Below are positions 23,968 to 35,085 of a stretch of DNA of 64,000 bases, in pieces. The notes under the pieces are model-generated. The model did not search any database. It had not been told where the DNA came from and was given only the letters and a program-made list of their open reading frames with translations. Location: contig NW_023503374.1 of assembly GCF_014529535.1 (NCBI RefSeq), positions 8,115,685 through 8,179,684 of the forward strand. The letters are read 5' to 3'. The position numbers and the translations under genes were made by a program. Positions within the stretch are counted from its first letter, which is position 1; each line of letters begins with the position of its first letter. This DNA comes from Bradysia coprophila. Taxonomy: Eukaryota > Arthropoda > Insecta > Diptera > Sciaridae.

Positions 23968-24354
23968 GGTTTTTTTCATAAGTGAGTTGGGGGAGGGAAG
24001 TGCTGTTCAAGTAAACAAGTGGATATTTCGGTAAAAGTTTGGGATGGAAAAAGTTGAGATTGATTGCCAGAAAACATGAAATAGAGTTTGCTGTACGGAA
24101 ACAGCGTTACAACTGACGCACTGTGCTTCAGAGATTTTAAAACCGATTGTAACGAGTTCCCATCTTTCAAAATAATTAAAAAGTTTTCACAAAATGTAAA
24201 TCTTAGAATTTGTCCCTCTACCAATTCCAATGTCAATCTTAAGTCCTCACTGTTTCACAAGCCCTGGCTGGTTCTCAGGAACAGCTAAGGGGATTTTGCT
24301 AAAACTTGTTTACATGAACAGCACTTCCCTCCCCCAACTCATTTATGAAAACAA
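23968..24354. mobile_element. Small foldback element carrying an IR gene fragment
   Basis: Terminal inverted repeats of about 50 bp: left 23969-24019 contains GAGTTGGGGGAGGGAAGTGC, right 24305-24354 contains its complement GCACTTCCCTCCCCCAACTC, with a few mismatches outside. Between them lie 24019-24196, nearly identical to 21599-21777 of the neighbouring IR gene, and about 105 bp of other sequence. Inserted at the inner edge of the large element's left terminal repeat. Confidence 0.8.
24019..24196 (-). pseudogene. Fragment of IR gene exon 1
   Basis: About 178 bp with only a handful of differences from the IR gene (21599-21777). On the minus strand it still encodes FCENFLIILKDGNSLQSVLK and FPYSKLYFMFSGNQSQLFPS. 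It lacks start, splice sites and the rest of the gene, so it is a captured piece, not a gene. Confidence 0.9.
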
Positions 24355-24659
24355 GGCATCAGAACAGTCGGAGCGTTTGCTGCGACTTAGCCCCGTACAA
24401 CCCGTAATCCTATTTCGTCCGCAACCATAATACGTCCGTAGCCCTAATAAGCCCGGAACCCTAATACGTCTACAACCCTCTAATGCGTCTGTTACCAAAA
24501 TGCAATTCAAGTTGGGCATTTTCAAATTTACTGAAACTGTTCATTTTTAAAATTGCGCATAGCGCAATTACGAAAGCCCGTACGAAGTACCTTTTAAATA
24601 AAACCAACAATTTACGACATTATTTTAGAAACCCAAAATTTTTTGCCAACTTTCCATTG

Positions 24660-25335
24660 GGTATTCAATTACCTCTCAAATGAAACAAAAACTAGCAAAA
24701 TCGGATGAGATTTACTCGATTTATGTGCAAAAAACACTTAGGGCCGAGTAGCGGCCTTAGTCCAAGGGCCCAAATTTGAGACTTTTTTCGCCACGTTCTT
24801 TTCAGTGTTCAATTACCTTCCATAAAAAACAAAATCTAGCAAAATCGGATGAGATTTACTCGATTTATGTGCAAAAAACACTTAGGGCCGAGTAGCGGCC
24901 TTAGTCCAAGGGCCCAAATTTGAAACTTTTTTCGCCACGTTCTTTTCAGTGTTCAATTACCTTCCATAAAAAACTAAATCTAGCAAAATCGGATGAGATT
25001 TACTCGATTGATGTGCAAAAAACACTTAGGGCCGAGTAGCGGCCTTAGTCCAAGGGCCCAAATTTGAAACTTTTTTCGCCACGTTCTTTTCAGTGTTCAA
25101 TTACCTTCCATAAAAAACTAAATCTAGCAAAATCGGATGAGATTTACTCGATTGATGTGCAAAAAACACTTAGGGCCGAGTAGCGGCCTTAGTCCAAGGG
25201 CCCAAATTTGAAACTTTTTTCGCCATCATTCTATTCGGCATTCAATTATCTCTCAAATGAAACAAAAACTAGCAAAATCGGATGAGATTTACTCGATTTA
25301 TGTGCAAAAAACACTTAGGGCCGAGTAACGACCTT
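24660..25335. repeat. 144-bp tandem repeat, left arm (about 5 copies)
   Basis: Units recur at 143-144 bp spacing, judged from the word TTCAATTAC at about 24666, 24809, 24953, 25097 and 25241. Each unit contains AAAATCGGATGAGATTTACT, ACACTTAGGGCCGAGTAG and AAGGGCCC. Confidence 0.9.
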
Positions 25336-25618
25336 TGAGCCCTCCCAACAAGCCCACATTGCATCTTACCCAAAAACAATGTTCAGCAACTTTGTTCTAC
25401 TCGTCAATACCTTTCATTTGATATATCACAAGTAGCTATTGCGTGCGCATTTCGATAGATATCGTCGAAAGACTGAAAAAGACCTATAGGGCCCTAGCTC
25501 TGGAGGGGCCGACCCTACCATGCCCATTTTCGAACTTGACCTTACTTTTGTCGATACCAATCGGGGAAAAAAAGAATTTTGAAAAAAGGTTGTGATTTAC
25601 TCAAGCTAGAGGGGTCAC

Positions 25619-25672
25619 GGACGGACGGACGGACGGACGGATGGACGGACGGACGGACGGACGGACGGACAT
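25619..25672. repeat. (GGAC)n microsatellite
   Basis: About 13 copies of the tetramer ACGG/GGAC with one GGAT variant. The complementary (GTCC)n, about six copies, is at 25804-25828 on the facing arm. Confidence 0.95.
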
Positions 25673-26104
25673 TTTTAGCCCCGTACGAAGTACTGGGGGC
25701 TTATAAGATTAATATGCCGTTTGTAACACGTCGAATTGGAAGCAGACAGTAAGGGCAAAGCATTTGGTTATGTTCATAGATGACGAATCCGCAATAAAAA
25801 AAATGTCCGTCCGTCCGTCCGTCCGTGACCCCTCTAGCTTGAGCAAATCACAACCTTTTTTCAAAATTCTTTTTTTCCCCGATTGGTATCGACAAAAGTA
25901 AGGTCAAGTTCGAAAATGGGCATGGTAGGGTCGGCCCTTCCAGAGCTAGGGCCCTATAGGTGTTTTTCAGTCTTTCGACGATATCTACCGAAATACGCAC
26001 GCAATAGCTGCTTGTGATATATCAAATGAAAGGTATTGACGAGTAGAACAAAGTTGCTGAACATTGTTTTTGTGTAGGATGCAACGCGAGCTTGTTGGGA
26101 GGGC

Positions 26105-27212
26105 TCAAAGGTCGTTACTCGGCACTAAGTGTTTTTTCCACATAAATCGAGTAAATCTCATCCGATTTTGCCAGATTTAGTTTTTTATGGAAGGTAATTG
26201 AATACCGAAAAGAACGTGTCGAAAAAAGTTTCAAATTTGGGCCCTTGGACTAAGGCCGCTACTCGGCCCTAAGTGTTTTTTGCACATAAATCGAGTAAAT
26301 CTCATCCGATTTTGCTAGATTTAGTTTTTTATGGAAGGTAATTGAATACCGAAAATAACGTGGCGAAAAAAGTTTCAAATTTGGGCCCTTGGACTAAGGC
26401 CGGTACTCGGCCCTAAGTGTTTTTTGCACATAAATCGAGTAAATCTCATCCGATTTTGCTAGATTTTGTTTCATTTGAGAGATAATTGAATGCCGAATAG
26501 AATGATGGCAAAAAAAGTTTCAAATTTGGACCCTTGGACTAAGGCCGCTACTCGGCCCTAAGTGTTTTTTGCACATAAATCGAGTAAATCTCATCCGATT
26601 TTGCTAGTTTTAGTTTTCTATGGAAGGTAATTGAATACCGAAAAGAACGTGACGAAAAAAGTTTCAAATTAGGGCCCTTGGACTAAGGCCGCTACTCGGC
26701 CCTAAGTGTTTTTTGCACATAAATCGAGTAAATCTCATCCGATTTTGCTAGATTTAGTTTTTTATGGAAGGTAATTGAATACCGAAAAGAACGTGGCGAA
26801 AAAAGTTTCAAATTTGGGCCCTTGGACTAAGGCCGCTACTCGGCCCTAAGTGTTTTTTGCACATAAATCGAGTAAATCTCATCCGATTTTGCTAGATTTA
26901 GTTTTTTATGGAAGGTAATTGAATACCGAAAAGAATGTGGCGAAAAAAGTTTAAAATTTGGGCCCTTGGACTAAGGCCGCTACTCGGCCCTAAGTGTTTT
27001 TTGCACATAAATCGAGTAAATCTCATTCGATTTTGCTAGATTTAGTTTTTTATGGAAGGTAATTGAATACCGAAAAGAACGTGGCGAAAAAAGTTTCAAA
27101 TTTGGGCCCTTGGACTAAGGCCGCTACTCGGCCCTAAGTGTTTTTTGCACATAAATCGAGTAAATCTCATCCGATTTTGCTAGTTTTTGTTTCATTTGAG
27201 AGATAATTGAAT
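26105..27212. repeat. 144-bp tandem repeat, right arm (about 8 copies, inverted)
   Basis: Reverse complement of the left-arm array. The word GTAATTGAATACC (or GATAATTGAAT) recurs about every 144 bp from 26194 to 27205. Three more units than the left arm account for nearly all of the length difference between the arms. Confidence 0.9.
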
Positions 27213-27701
27213 ACCCAATGGAAAGTTGGCAAAAAATTTTAGGTTTCTAAAATACTATCTTAAATTGTTGGTTTTATTTGAGAGGTACTTCGTACGGGCT
27301 TTCGTAATTGCGCTATGCGCAATTTTAAAAATGAACACTTTCAGTAAATTTGACCATGCCCAACTTGACTTGCATTTTGGTAATAGACGCATTAGAGGGT
27401 TGTAGACGTATTAGGGTTCCGGGCGTATTACGGCTACGGACGTATTATGGTTACGGACGAAATAGGATTACGGGTCGTACGGGGCTAAGTCGCAGCAAAC
27501 GCTCCGACTGTTCTGATGCCTTGTTTTTATTGCGGATTCGTCATCTATGAACATAACCAAATGCTTTGCCCTTACTGTCTGCTTCCAATTCGACGTGTTA
27601 CAAACGGCATATTAATCTTATAAGCCCCCAGTACTTCGTACGGGGCTAAAAACCTGGATGTTAACTTACACGTTTATTTAAAAATTTTAAGCCTCACCGT
27701 G

Positions 27702-29830
27702 TGTGATTATGTATGATGTGAATTGTTGCACTTAAAATTTCTTCTGACATTCACTTTAATTTAGATTTGTTTAGCCTAAAATCTTCGAAAAATTTTAAAA
27801 CGCTCTCGCCAAATATTTCTCTGCTTCCGAACCATAACCCTTTAATGCAGATCAAGGATTTTTTTTATGTTCTTCCTTATCTTAAATGCTTCTTTTCCAA
27901 CCAACAACCTTTTTCCAATTTTGATAATGAAGACATTCGAGATACTTTACCCTTCAGGAAACGGCTAGTCGGCTGTTATCGACGACAACGAAAAGAATAA
28001 GTGTTGTTGGCTTAAGTCAACTAAGTATAAGTCCCATCTTGATACAATAAATTCTGGAAGGTTACTTATAATTTCCAACTTATACGTTGTTTTTTAATTA
28101 TACGTCATTTGTCGCAAACTGTCTATTGTACTCAACGTCGTAATAGTGTACGGACAAAAACATTTTTGCCCTTTCTCCGCGAAATTTCTAATATTACAAA
28201 CAGCATAACAGTTCTTTGAAAAAATACTAAAAATTTGTTAAAAAGAAGAAGAAAGAAAAGTCAATGCTATAAAGAAAAAATGTTTCGCTTGTCAAATTAA
28301 TTGTATACTCCTAATTATCGCGTTAAGTTTCAACCCGGTGCCAACTATACAGACGAAAAGAAAAATTACTTGTAGTAATACGACAGAAAGGGTCATGACC
28401 GCCTGTATGTCTGTATGTCTAGAAACATCTATGACTCTATTATTCGTTTTCATCAAAGAAAAACACGGAACGATTGAATGGAAGAGTTATGGCGTAAAAA
28501 AATCTTACAACTGTTGGGTTCATTTATTAAAGCTCGTTGTAACCGTCTAGTCATATTGCACATCATAACAATAAATAATGACCCAATAAATCAGAAACTA
28601 TTATGCGGTGTGATATAAGTAATGTATCCGAATGTATCTAAGTAATTGATCATTTTGAAAGATCAACGATGAAAACGATAACTTAAATCACACATTAACA
28701 ACGATCGATAGGCGGCGATTACATTGCGTATATCGAATTATAATGAAAGGTGCAGTAATTTCGTGTCATCGTCGGTTCAGTTTTAAATTTATCAATGAAT
28801 TGAATCTGAATATCATTTTGTATTCAACTGTGAAAAGCGCAACTTTTTTTATATGTACAATGCATAGTGATGTGTGGTGTAAGCACTAGTGTTGAGGTGT
28901 GAGACCTTTGATGAGCTTAACTAATTGTTTTGAACTTATGTCTAATGAGGCATGTGAATTATTAAAAAGAAAAGAAACAAAAGTAAGTTAGACAGACACA
29001 GGCAGGGTATTCTTTAGTTGTTGGTTTTGTCTGTGTAAAGTTTCGAGTGTTTGTTTTGCGTTATTTTAAGTTTACTATTATGTTGATTTATCACGACTGA
29101 CGAACGACACTCTTTTTCGTCTGAACTCATTATGCAGATAGGTGTTTCTCTCAATTGGCCATTACGTTATAAATTTTGGTGATTTATGATGTCGTTTAGT
29201 TCGTTAAAGAAATTCTTCAGTCACACACAAAATTGGACAAATTTTCTTCTTCTTTTCAAAGCTATTGTGTGTGTCATTTTCTCGTTAAATCTTTTGTTGC
29301 ATTTCGCCTTTGTCTTAATTTATGAATGATACGAAGCCAGTAAAATAAAGAAAAGATCGATCGAAAGTCAAGTGAATGCGAAATTCGAAATAAATTTATT
29401 TTGGACGAACACTGACTGTATAGAAAATGGCTGATAGAAAGACAAAAAAATCGCTGATCGGTGGCCTTAATTCCATACTTAGACTTTTAAACTTTTTTGT
29501 AGAAATTGATTTTAAAGCAAGTCGTTGCAATAACATCACTTCAAATTAAGTAAAATACTCCCGACATTTATCTAGATTTAAGTAGTATGTAGCTGAATTG
29601 GTATCAGTGGATCTCGCTATAATTTTGACATTTGAACTCGTAAAATCCAGTTTGAGCTGGACCCACAAATCAGATGCAAAATTCCTTTCAAAACATTGAA
29701 TTAACGCTGTAAGGTTGCAATTAAATTACCATTGAGGAACGATTTATATCGGAATACAGGACACAAGAAATTGTTCGGTCGTGATTTATGAATGTCCTCT
29801 TTCGAGCAATAAATTTTCAATAAAGCTATG
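27702..29830. other. Gene-poor spacer
   Basis: No gene I can support. A frame at 27767-28000 (77 codons, basic end GCYRRQRKE) has no family motif. Around 28983 there is AAACAAAAGTAAGTTAG, a good splice donor that could end an untranslated exon, but no partner exon is evident. Confidence 0.35.
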
Positions 29831-29865
29831 GATTCGTATACAAATAGTAGATTACTATCCCAGTT

Positions 29866-29958
29866 ATAGTATGCTATTTTACCTTGTAAGGTTGATAAAG
29901 GCTTTGCCCTAGGGCAGTCATGGCCTTATTACTTTCCTAATAAGGTAAAATAATTTAT
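29866..29958. mobile_element. Short hairpin element
   Basis: TGCTATTTTACCTTGTAAGG pairs with CCTAATAAGGTAAAATAA; the interior holds GGCTTTGCCCTAGGGC. No ORF. Confidence 0.5.
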
Positions 29959-30039
29959 CTGTCTAGAACGATAATCTCGAGCTTATCCCTCTAGGGAGTT
30001 TTTGTTTATCTCGATATATCTGTTCTCGACAGATAAAAT

Positions 30040-30164
30040 ATGATATGCACCTATTGCCAGACTGTTATTTTGACGTGTAGGTATTATGACCCACGCCTTC
30101 GGCTAGGGCAATAATGTCCTACACGTCAAAATACCAATCTTGGCAACAGGTGCATAATATATAA
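30040..30164. mobile_element. Hairpin MITE with GCCTTCGGCT apex
   Basis: Arms ATGCACCTATTGCCAGA and TTATTTTGACGTGTAGG pair with TCCTACACGTCAAAATA and TCTTGGCAACAGGTGCAT. Apex CCCACGCCTTCGGCTAGGG. Non-coding. Confidence 0.8.
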
Positions 30165-30739
30165 TTTACGTTGTTTCATTAAACTTTCGTTTCCCCCTCA
30201 CCTATCATGTTTCCTTTGTAGAGATAGATGACTTGTTTTCGTTGCATGAGTCAAAACTTACACGACACGACGTGACGTCATTTCCGAACCCAAACTCGGA
30301 AACAATTTTATTAAAATTAGAGATGTAAAGTTTGTTGACCATCAGAATCAAAACACATTCTAAACAACGAGTTTGCTACAGTCATACTTGTTATGTGCGT
30401 TCATAGATGACCTCATAGATGTATGCACTGTACTTGTCTTTGGATTGTTTTCAATACAATTGTATTGTCTTTAAAGACCAGCTGGAAATGTTCAGCTGTT
30501 GCTGATTCGGCACAAGTTTCTCGTTTAGTGAGTGTATAACAAACCTTAGGTAATATTTCACAAAATAACATTTCTATCATAACGTCATCCCTCATAATGA
30601 AATATACAAGTTGAATTCATAAATTTTTACTGTGATGACAATGACGCGAAATCAATGAGCGAAATTATCAAAACAGTATGTACACATCTGGCGAATCAGT
30701 AAATTTAATTAGAATCAAGAAAAATTACAAAAATTCCTC

Positions 30740-32050
30740 GTTGCAAGCGCAGCGCGCAGCGCTGCGCCTTAATTCATAACTGTCCCGGCATCTATTACAC
30801 GATGCCCGCAGGGCATCGTACTTTCTAAAAATCTAAAAAGTAGATAGGAGCGTTTCTTAGGGTGGCGAGATGGGAAAAAGTCGAGTTCGGACCTAGGTTA
30901 GGACTGAGGCCGTACCTCGGACCTAATGATTTTACGGTTGATTTCGGTAGAGCTTTTGATGCTGATTCAGGAAATGTGGGTCACAAAATTTTTTTATGCG
31001 TCGCTTGGCCGCTAGGTGGCTTTAAAGTCGGAATTTTTGAAACGAAAACTGGCTGCCATTTCGCGTAAAATTAATGGATTGGCGTGAAATTTGTGTCTAA
31101 AGGGTTTTCGAGGTCGGCGCTTCCGAATAAAAACATTTGAGAGCGGCCACATGCATGTGAGCCACCGCAAATTACCAAAAAGTGGTTTCTTGGGTGGTTT
31201 TTCTCAATTTTCTCGAAAACGTGTCCATAGGATTAGATGAAACTGAAATCGTAGATAGCCACTGAAAATACCTATCGATTAAGGTGCATATCAATAGATT
31301 CCATGGTTTAGTTTCCGAGAAAAGTGAAAGAAAGTGCCAAAAAAGGGGACCAACTTTGATGTAGGTACGCCCACAAGATGGCGTCGTAGAGCTTTGGTTT
31401 CTTCGGAACAAATGTTCAAAAATGAAAGTTGAGGGGTGTCCTAGAACAAAGTTTTTATGCATGAGGTCAGCAAACCGATTTAAGATTTTGAGTCACACGA
31501 TGTTCCAAGAGCCTGGAGGGGCGGCATCAAAATGTCATTTTGGAGTTGAGATCTTTGTGTCGCTTAAATTTCGTGTTTACACATCATAACGCATCGATTC
31601 GATAAAAATGAAACTGTTTTCTAAAGTTCGGACCGGCAATAATCTTATCTAATGTAAGCAGTTGGTGCTGGATCATTTTCCTAAAACAATTTTTCGAAAA
31701 TAAACATTTGAATCAGTGCATGTTTATGAATTAAATTACCTGCGAAAAGATAAGGCCTATCAATAGTACAACATTTGGTCATCAAACACTAAACATTTAT
31801 ATTAAAATATTCGAGTTTCGTTTCAAACTTTACAAAATTCCAATTGCATCAAAGAACCATTTTGTAGCTTGTAAACATCAACAATGTTTCTGATTGATAT
31901 ACGTCAAAATGGTTGTGCTAAACGTACTAGATCAAAAGGTTTCAAGAATGGTACGCTTTTTTGTAAGCGCTAAAATTTTTAAAAGTTCATGTTCGTAACT
32001 CCACGTGCAAAGGGAAACTGATTGTTATATTTTGTCATTGAATCAATAAA
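30740..32050. repeat. Unknown dispersed repeat, copy 1
   Basis: Shares ordered blocks with 32780-34000: GAC-CTAA-GATTTT near the start, AAAATTTTTTTATG, CACAAGATGGCGTC, AATTACCTG-GAAA-GATAA-GCCTATC, and GTACTAGATCAAA followed by ACGCTTTT-GTA-GCGC. The copies are clearly diverged. Starts near GC-rich palindromes (30749-30768 and GATGCCCGCAGGGCATC at 30802). The ORF at 30862-31068 is not matched in the other copy, so I do not count it as coding. Confidence 0.65.
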
Positions 32051-32779
32051 TTTAAGTTGCAGTAACAACGAACGAACATCGAACGTTGCAAACTTTGATA
32101 TGTAAAAAATATCATTTTTTTCGCTAATTTGCCGGACATCGATGTCGTGGGATTATTGTCACGTGATTGTGATTGTTTTTTTCTTTGGGAAAAATGAATT
32201 CATCCTTTTACAAATTGTTACAGTGAAACGGTTTCACCGAATTTATTTAATTTACGCCTTTAAAAATCTTTTGCTACTTTCGAACGGATCTTAAATAAAT
32301 GATTACTAAATAAACGTTTCCCGTTATTCATTGAAAATTTAAATAGGCTTCGGCTATTAGTGTAAAACTTCTTCCGAAGAAAGAGCTATGATCTTTGTAA
32401 TTCTTTGTCCATTTTGGGGATTTTCGGGATGAATTTTGTTATTATGTAGAATCATTAAAGGTCCTATACAAAAATTAGATTATATAGGAGTATTAATTTT
32501 GAATAAATGTTCAAAGTCAATATTTGATTCCAACAGATTATACAGACTGCAGTTTTTGCACTGAGTGAGTAATACAGGAATATCTGTAGTCTGAATAAAA
32601 GTTTTCTAAAGCCATTTATCTGTCCCATAAAGAAAACCTAGGAGGATGGTTAAGCAGCTTTAGCTGCTTCGGATGTATCTCCTTTTGAGTTTACCACAGT
32701 GTTTTGATCATGAGCACCGAATAAGATATATAAGAGACTAGTCAACCCCTCTTATTACACAAGCACCGTTTTTAGCTTT

Positions 32780-34000
32780 TGCCCTGTAAAAGGCGTTTGC
32801 GTGGCTCTAAAAATCTGAAACTTCACAGGATGACTCTAAATAGGCGTTAGAATCGATTTTTGATAGTAGGGCCCTACCTTAGGTCCGGCCCTTCGACACG
32901 GACCTAACGATTTTTTCGTTGATTTTAGTAGTATTCAATGCGCTGAACACGATGGTGGTGAAGAAAAAATTTTTTTATGTCGTTTTGCCTGTCAAAATGG
33001 CCGCCGAAGTGCAAAATTTTGCACTTTTCAATTGCGTATTACGGGCTGCGGTTGATCGATTTCTGCGCTGTTTGTGCCTACTAAGGGGTAATCGAGGGTG
33101 TAGATTCCGAAAATCAAGTTTTTACGGCACCTCACGGTGGAAGAAGTGCCGCAAAATGCGAAAAAACCTGTTTTTTTGGGTACAAAAAATCGTTTTTTTC
33201 GTATCCCATTCAACATTTTCCACTTTATTGAAAACGGCTATTATTAATGAAAAGTACTCTAAAAGACCTTTCAAGTGAGCCCCATATCAAGAAAATCCTT
33301 GGTGCCGTTTCCGAGCAATTGAGGTTTAAATGTCGAAACAGAGGCCCAACTTTGATCTCAGTACGTCCACAAGATGGCGTCTAAGGCTATAGGTTACTTC
33401 GGCAAATGTTTTCTAAATATAAAGTTGAGATAGTTCACAGAACAAACGGATTCAAATCGAAGTCACTGGACCGAGATATGAAAAGATTTGTAAACGAAAA
33501 TTTTGTGACATTCTTCAGTATATGGCGCACTGCTTCTTAAATGAAAAAATTTTCGTTGTACAAATTTAGATATTGCAACGAAAGAAGTTCCAGCACTTTA
33601 GGGCGCACTAATAATTAGAGTGTGAGCGCCACAGCAGTGATTGGGGCAAAACATCCAATATCCGAAGCCTCTGCCTGGAGCGATTATGTGGTCTTAGGGT
33701 CATATTTTGCTAAAAGATTTCCACAATAAATTATTTGTTTTACATCTTTTAATGAATTGAATTACCTGAAATCTGATAAAGCCTATCGATTGAACAACAT
33801 TTTGCCATAAATCATAACACTGTTTGTTGCATTCATTCATTTTTCATTCCAAAGCGACATTTTATTATTATTTTTGCAAACAACAACAAAATGTTTTTCG
33901 TTTTAAGACGTCAAACGACAGTGCTAAAGGTACTAGATCAAACTGTGTCAACGTTTCTACGCTTTTGTAGGCGCGAAAATTTAAACAAAAACCAATGCTC
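32780..34000. repeat. Unknown dispersed repeat, copy 2
   Basis: Direct-orientation partner of 30740-32050, about 2 kb downstream. The 119-codon frame at 32919-33278 lies in a diverged part and is not conserved with copy 1, so it is probably not a protein gene. Confidence 0.65.
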
Positions 34001-34424
34001 GATATAAATGTACTAAGTGCATTGCGCTTCAATTTTGAGCGTATTTTTGTTAGCGCGAAAATATATTCGAAAAGCGATAATAATAACATATTATCGCGTG
34101 TGATCGTTCTAAATTTAGTAATGTGCGTTACAGTCTGTCTTTGCAAATTAAATGTATTAGCAGTCGGCAGTTTAAAACTAAACATTAAATCATTTTTTAT
34201 TCGGTTGCAAAAGATTTAAGTGTGTTGCGGGTGGGTCTAAATAATTTTTGTATTATGTTGATTCCACGAACTCGAGCAAAATTATAATTGTTTTGACTTA
34301 CACATAGAAACAAGTCTGACATTATTGAATATAAAATAGCGCCAGTTAGCAAATGTACAGGTGAACTTATTGCATTGGGTGGAGTCGGGTGCAAACGAAA
34401 GATTTGTCCTTTCAAAAAATTTAG

Positions 34425-35085
34425 CAGAAGCACTAATAGAACAAACTCACCGGATTTGTCGTTTTACAAATCGCGAAGGCGTTTATAGATCGATCTTACC
34501 GTATTTTTCCTTCTACAAAATGTAATGGAGACTCTAAACTCTAATAGATCGATCTCACCAGATTTGGCTTTTAGCGAAATCTCTAATAGAACGACCTCAC
34601 GGGACTTTTCCTTTTACAAAATGTAGCGATAACGCTAACAGATCAAGGTCACAGGATTTGTAGTGAAGACTCCAATAGATCGACCTCACAGGATTTTTCT
34701 TTTTACGAAGTGAGGCAAAATCGCTAAAATAGATCGACCTCGCCGGATTTGCTTTTTTACAAAATGTAGTAGACGCTAATATATCAACCTCATAGATTTT
34801 GTCCTTTTACGAAATGTAGCGAAGGCTCCAATAGACCGACCTTACCGGATTTGTCCTTTTACATAATGTAGCGAGAACGCTAAAATAGCCCGACCTCAAC
34901 GGATTTGCCCTTTTACAAAATGTAGCGAAGGCTCTAATAGACAGACTTCACCGGATTTTCCCTTTTACAAAATGTAGCGGGAACGGTAATAGCTGCAGCT
35001 CATTGGATTTGTCCTTTAACAAAAAGTAGCGGGAACTCTAAAATAGCTCAACCTCACCGGATTTTCCCTTTTACGAAATGTATGC
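34425..35085. repeat. Degenerate minisatellite, about 54-bp unit
   Basis: About 12 diverged units built on CTAATAGATCGACCTCACCG then GATTTGTCCTTTTACAAAAT then GTAGCGAA. Period varies between about 45 and 60 bp because of small indels. Confidence 0.85.

Larger units (their letters stand above)
23711..27701. mobile_element. Large inverted-repeat (foldback-like) element, about 4 kb
   Basis: Outer terminal repeats start CACGGTGAGGCTT and continue TTAAATAAACGTGTAAGTTA / ACATCCAGG on both sides (left 23711-23968, interrupted by a nested MITE; right 27654-27701, inverted). TGTG flanks both sides and may be a target duplication. Inside, arm A (24346-25672) is the inverse of arm A' (25798-27533). The block between them, B (about 25674-25797), reappears inverted as B' (about 27531-27653) just inside the right end, so the order is A-B-A'-B'. 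Each arm has an array of a 144-bp repeat. No transposase gene is present, so it must move in trans if at all. Confidence 0.85.

Noticed and set aside
24343-24525. ORFs reading KRSDCSDALF / RNRITG.TGLSRS on both arms (also 27350-27550)
   Set aside because: Mirror-image frames in arms A and A' of the inverted-repeat element; the sequence is a degenerate GTATTACGG-type repeat, not a gene.
27767-28000. 77-codon ORF downstream of the large element
   Set aside because: No domain, signal peptide, neighbouring exon or homology recognised; length is unremarkable for AT-rich spacer.
30862-31068. 68-codon ORF MARWEKVEFG
   Set aside because: Also inside the dispersed repeat, frame not shared with copy 2.
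32919-33278. 119-codon ORF with KMAAEVQN
   Set aside because: Lies in a dispersed repeat and is not conserved in the other copy at 30740-32050.
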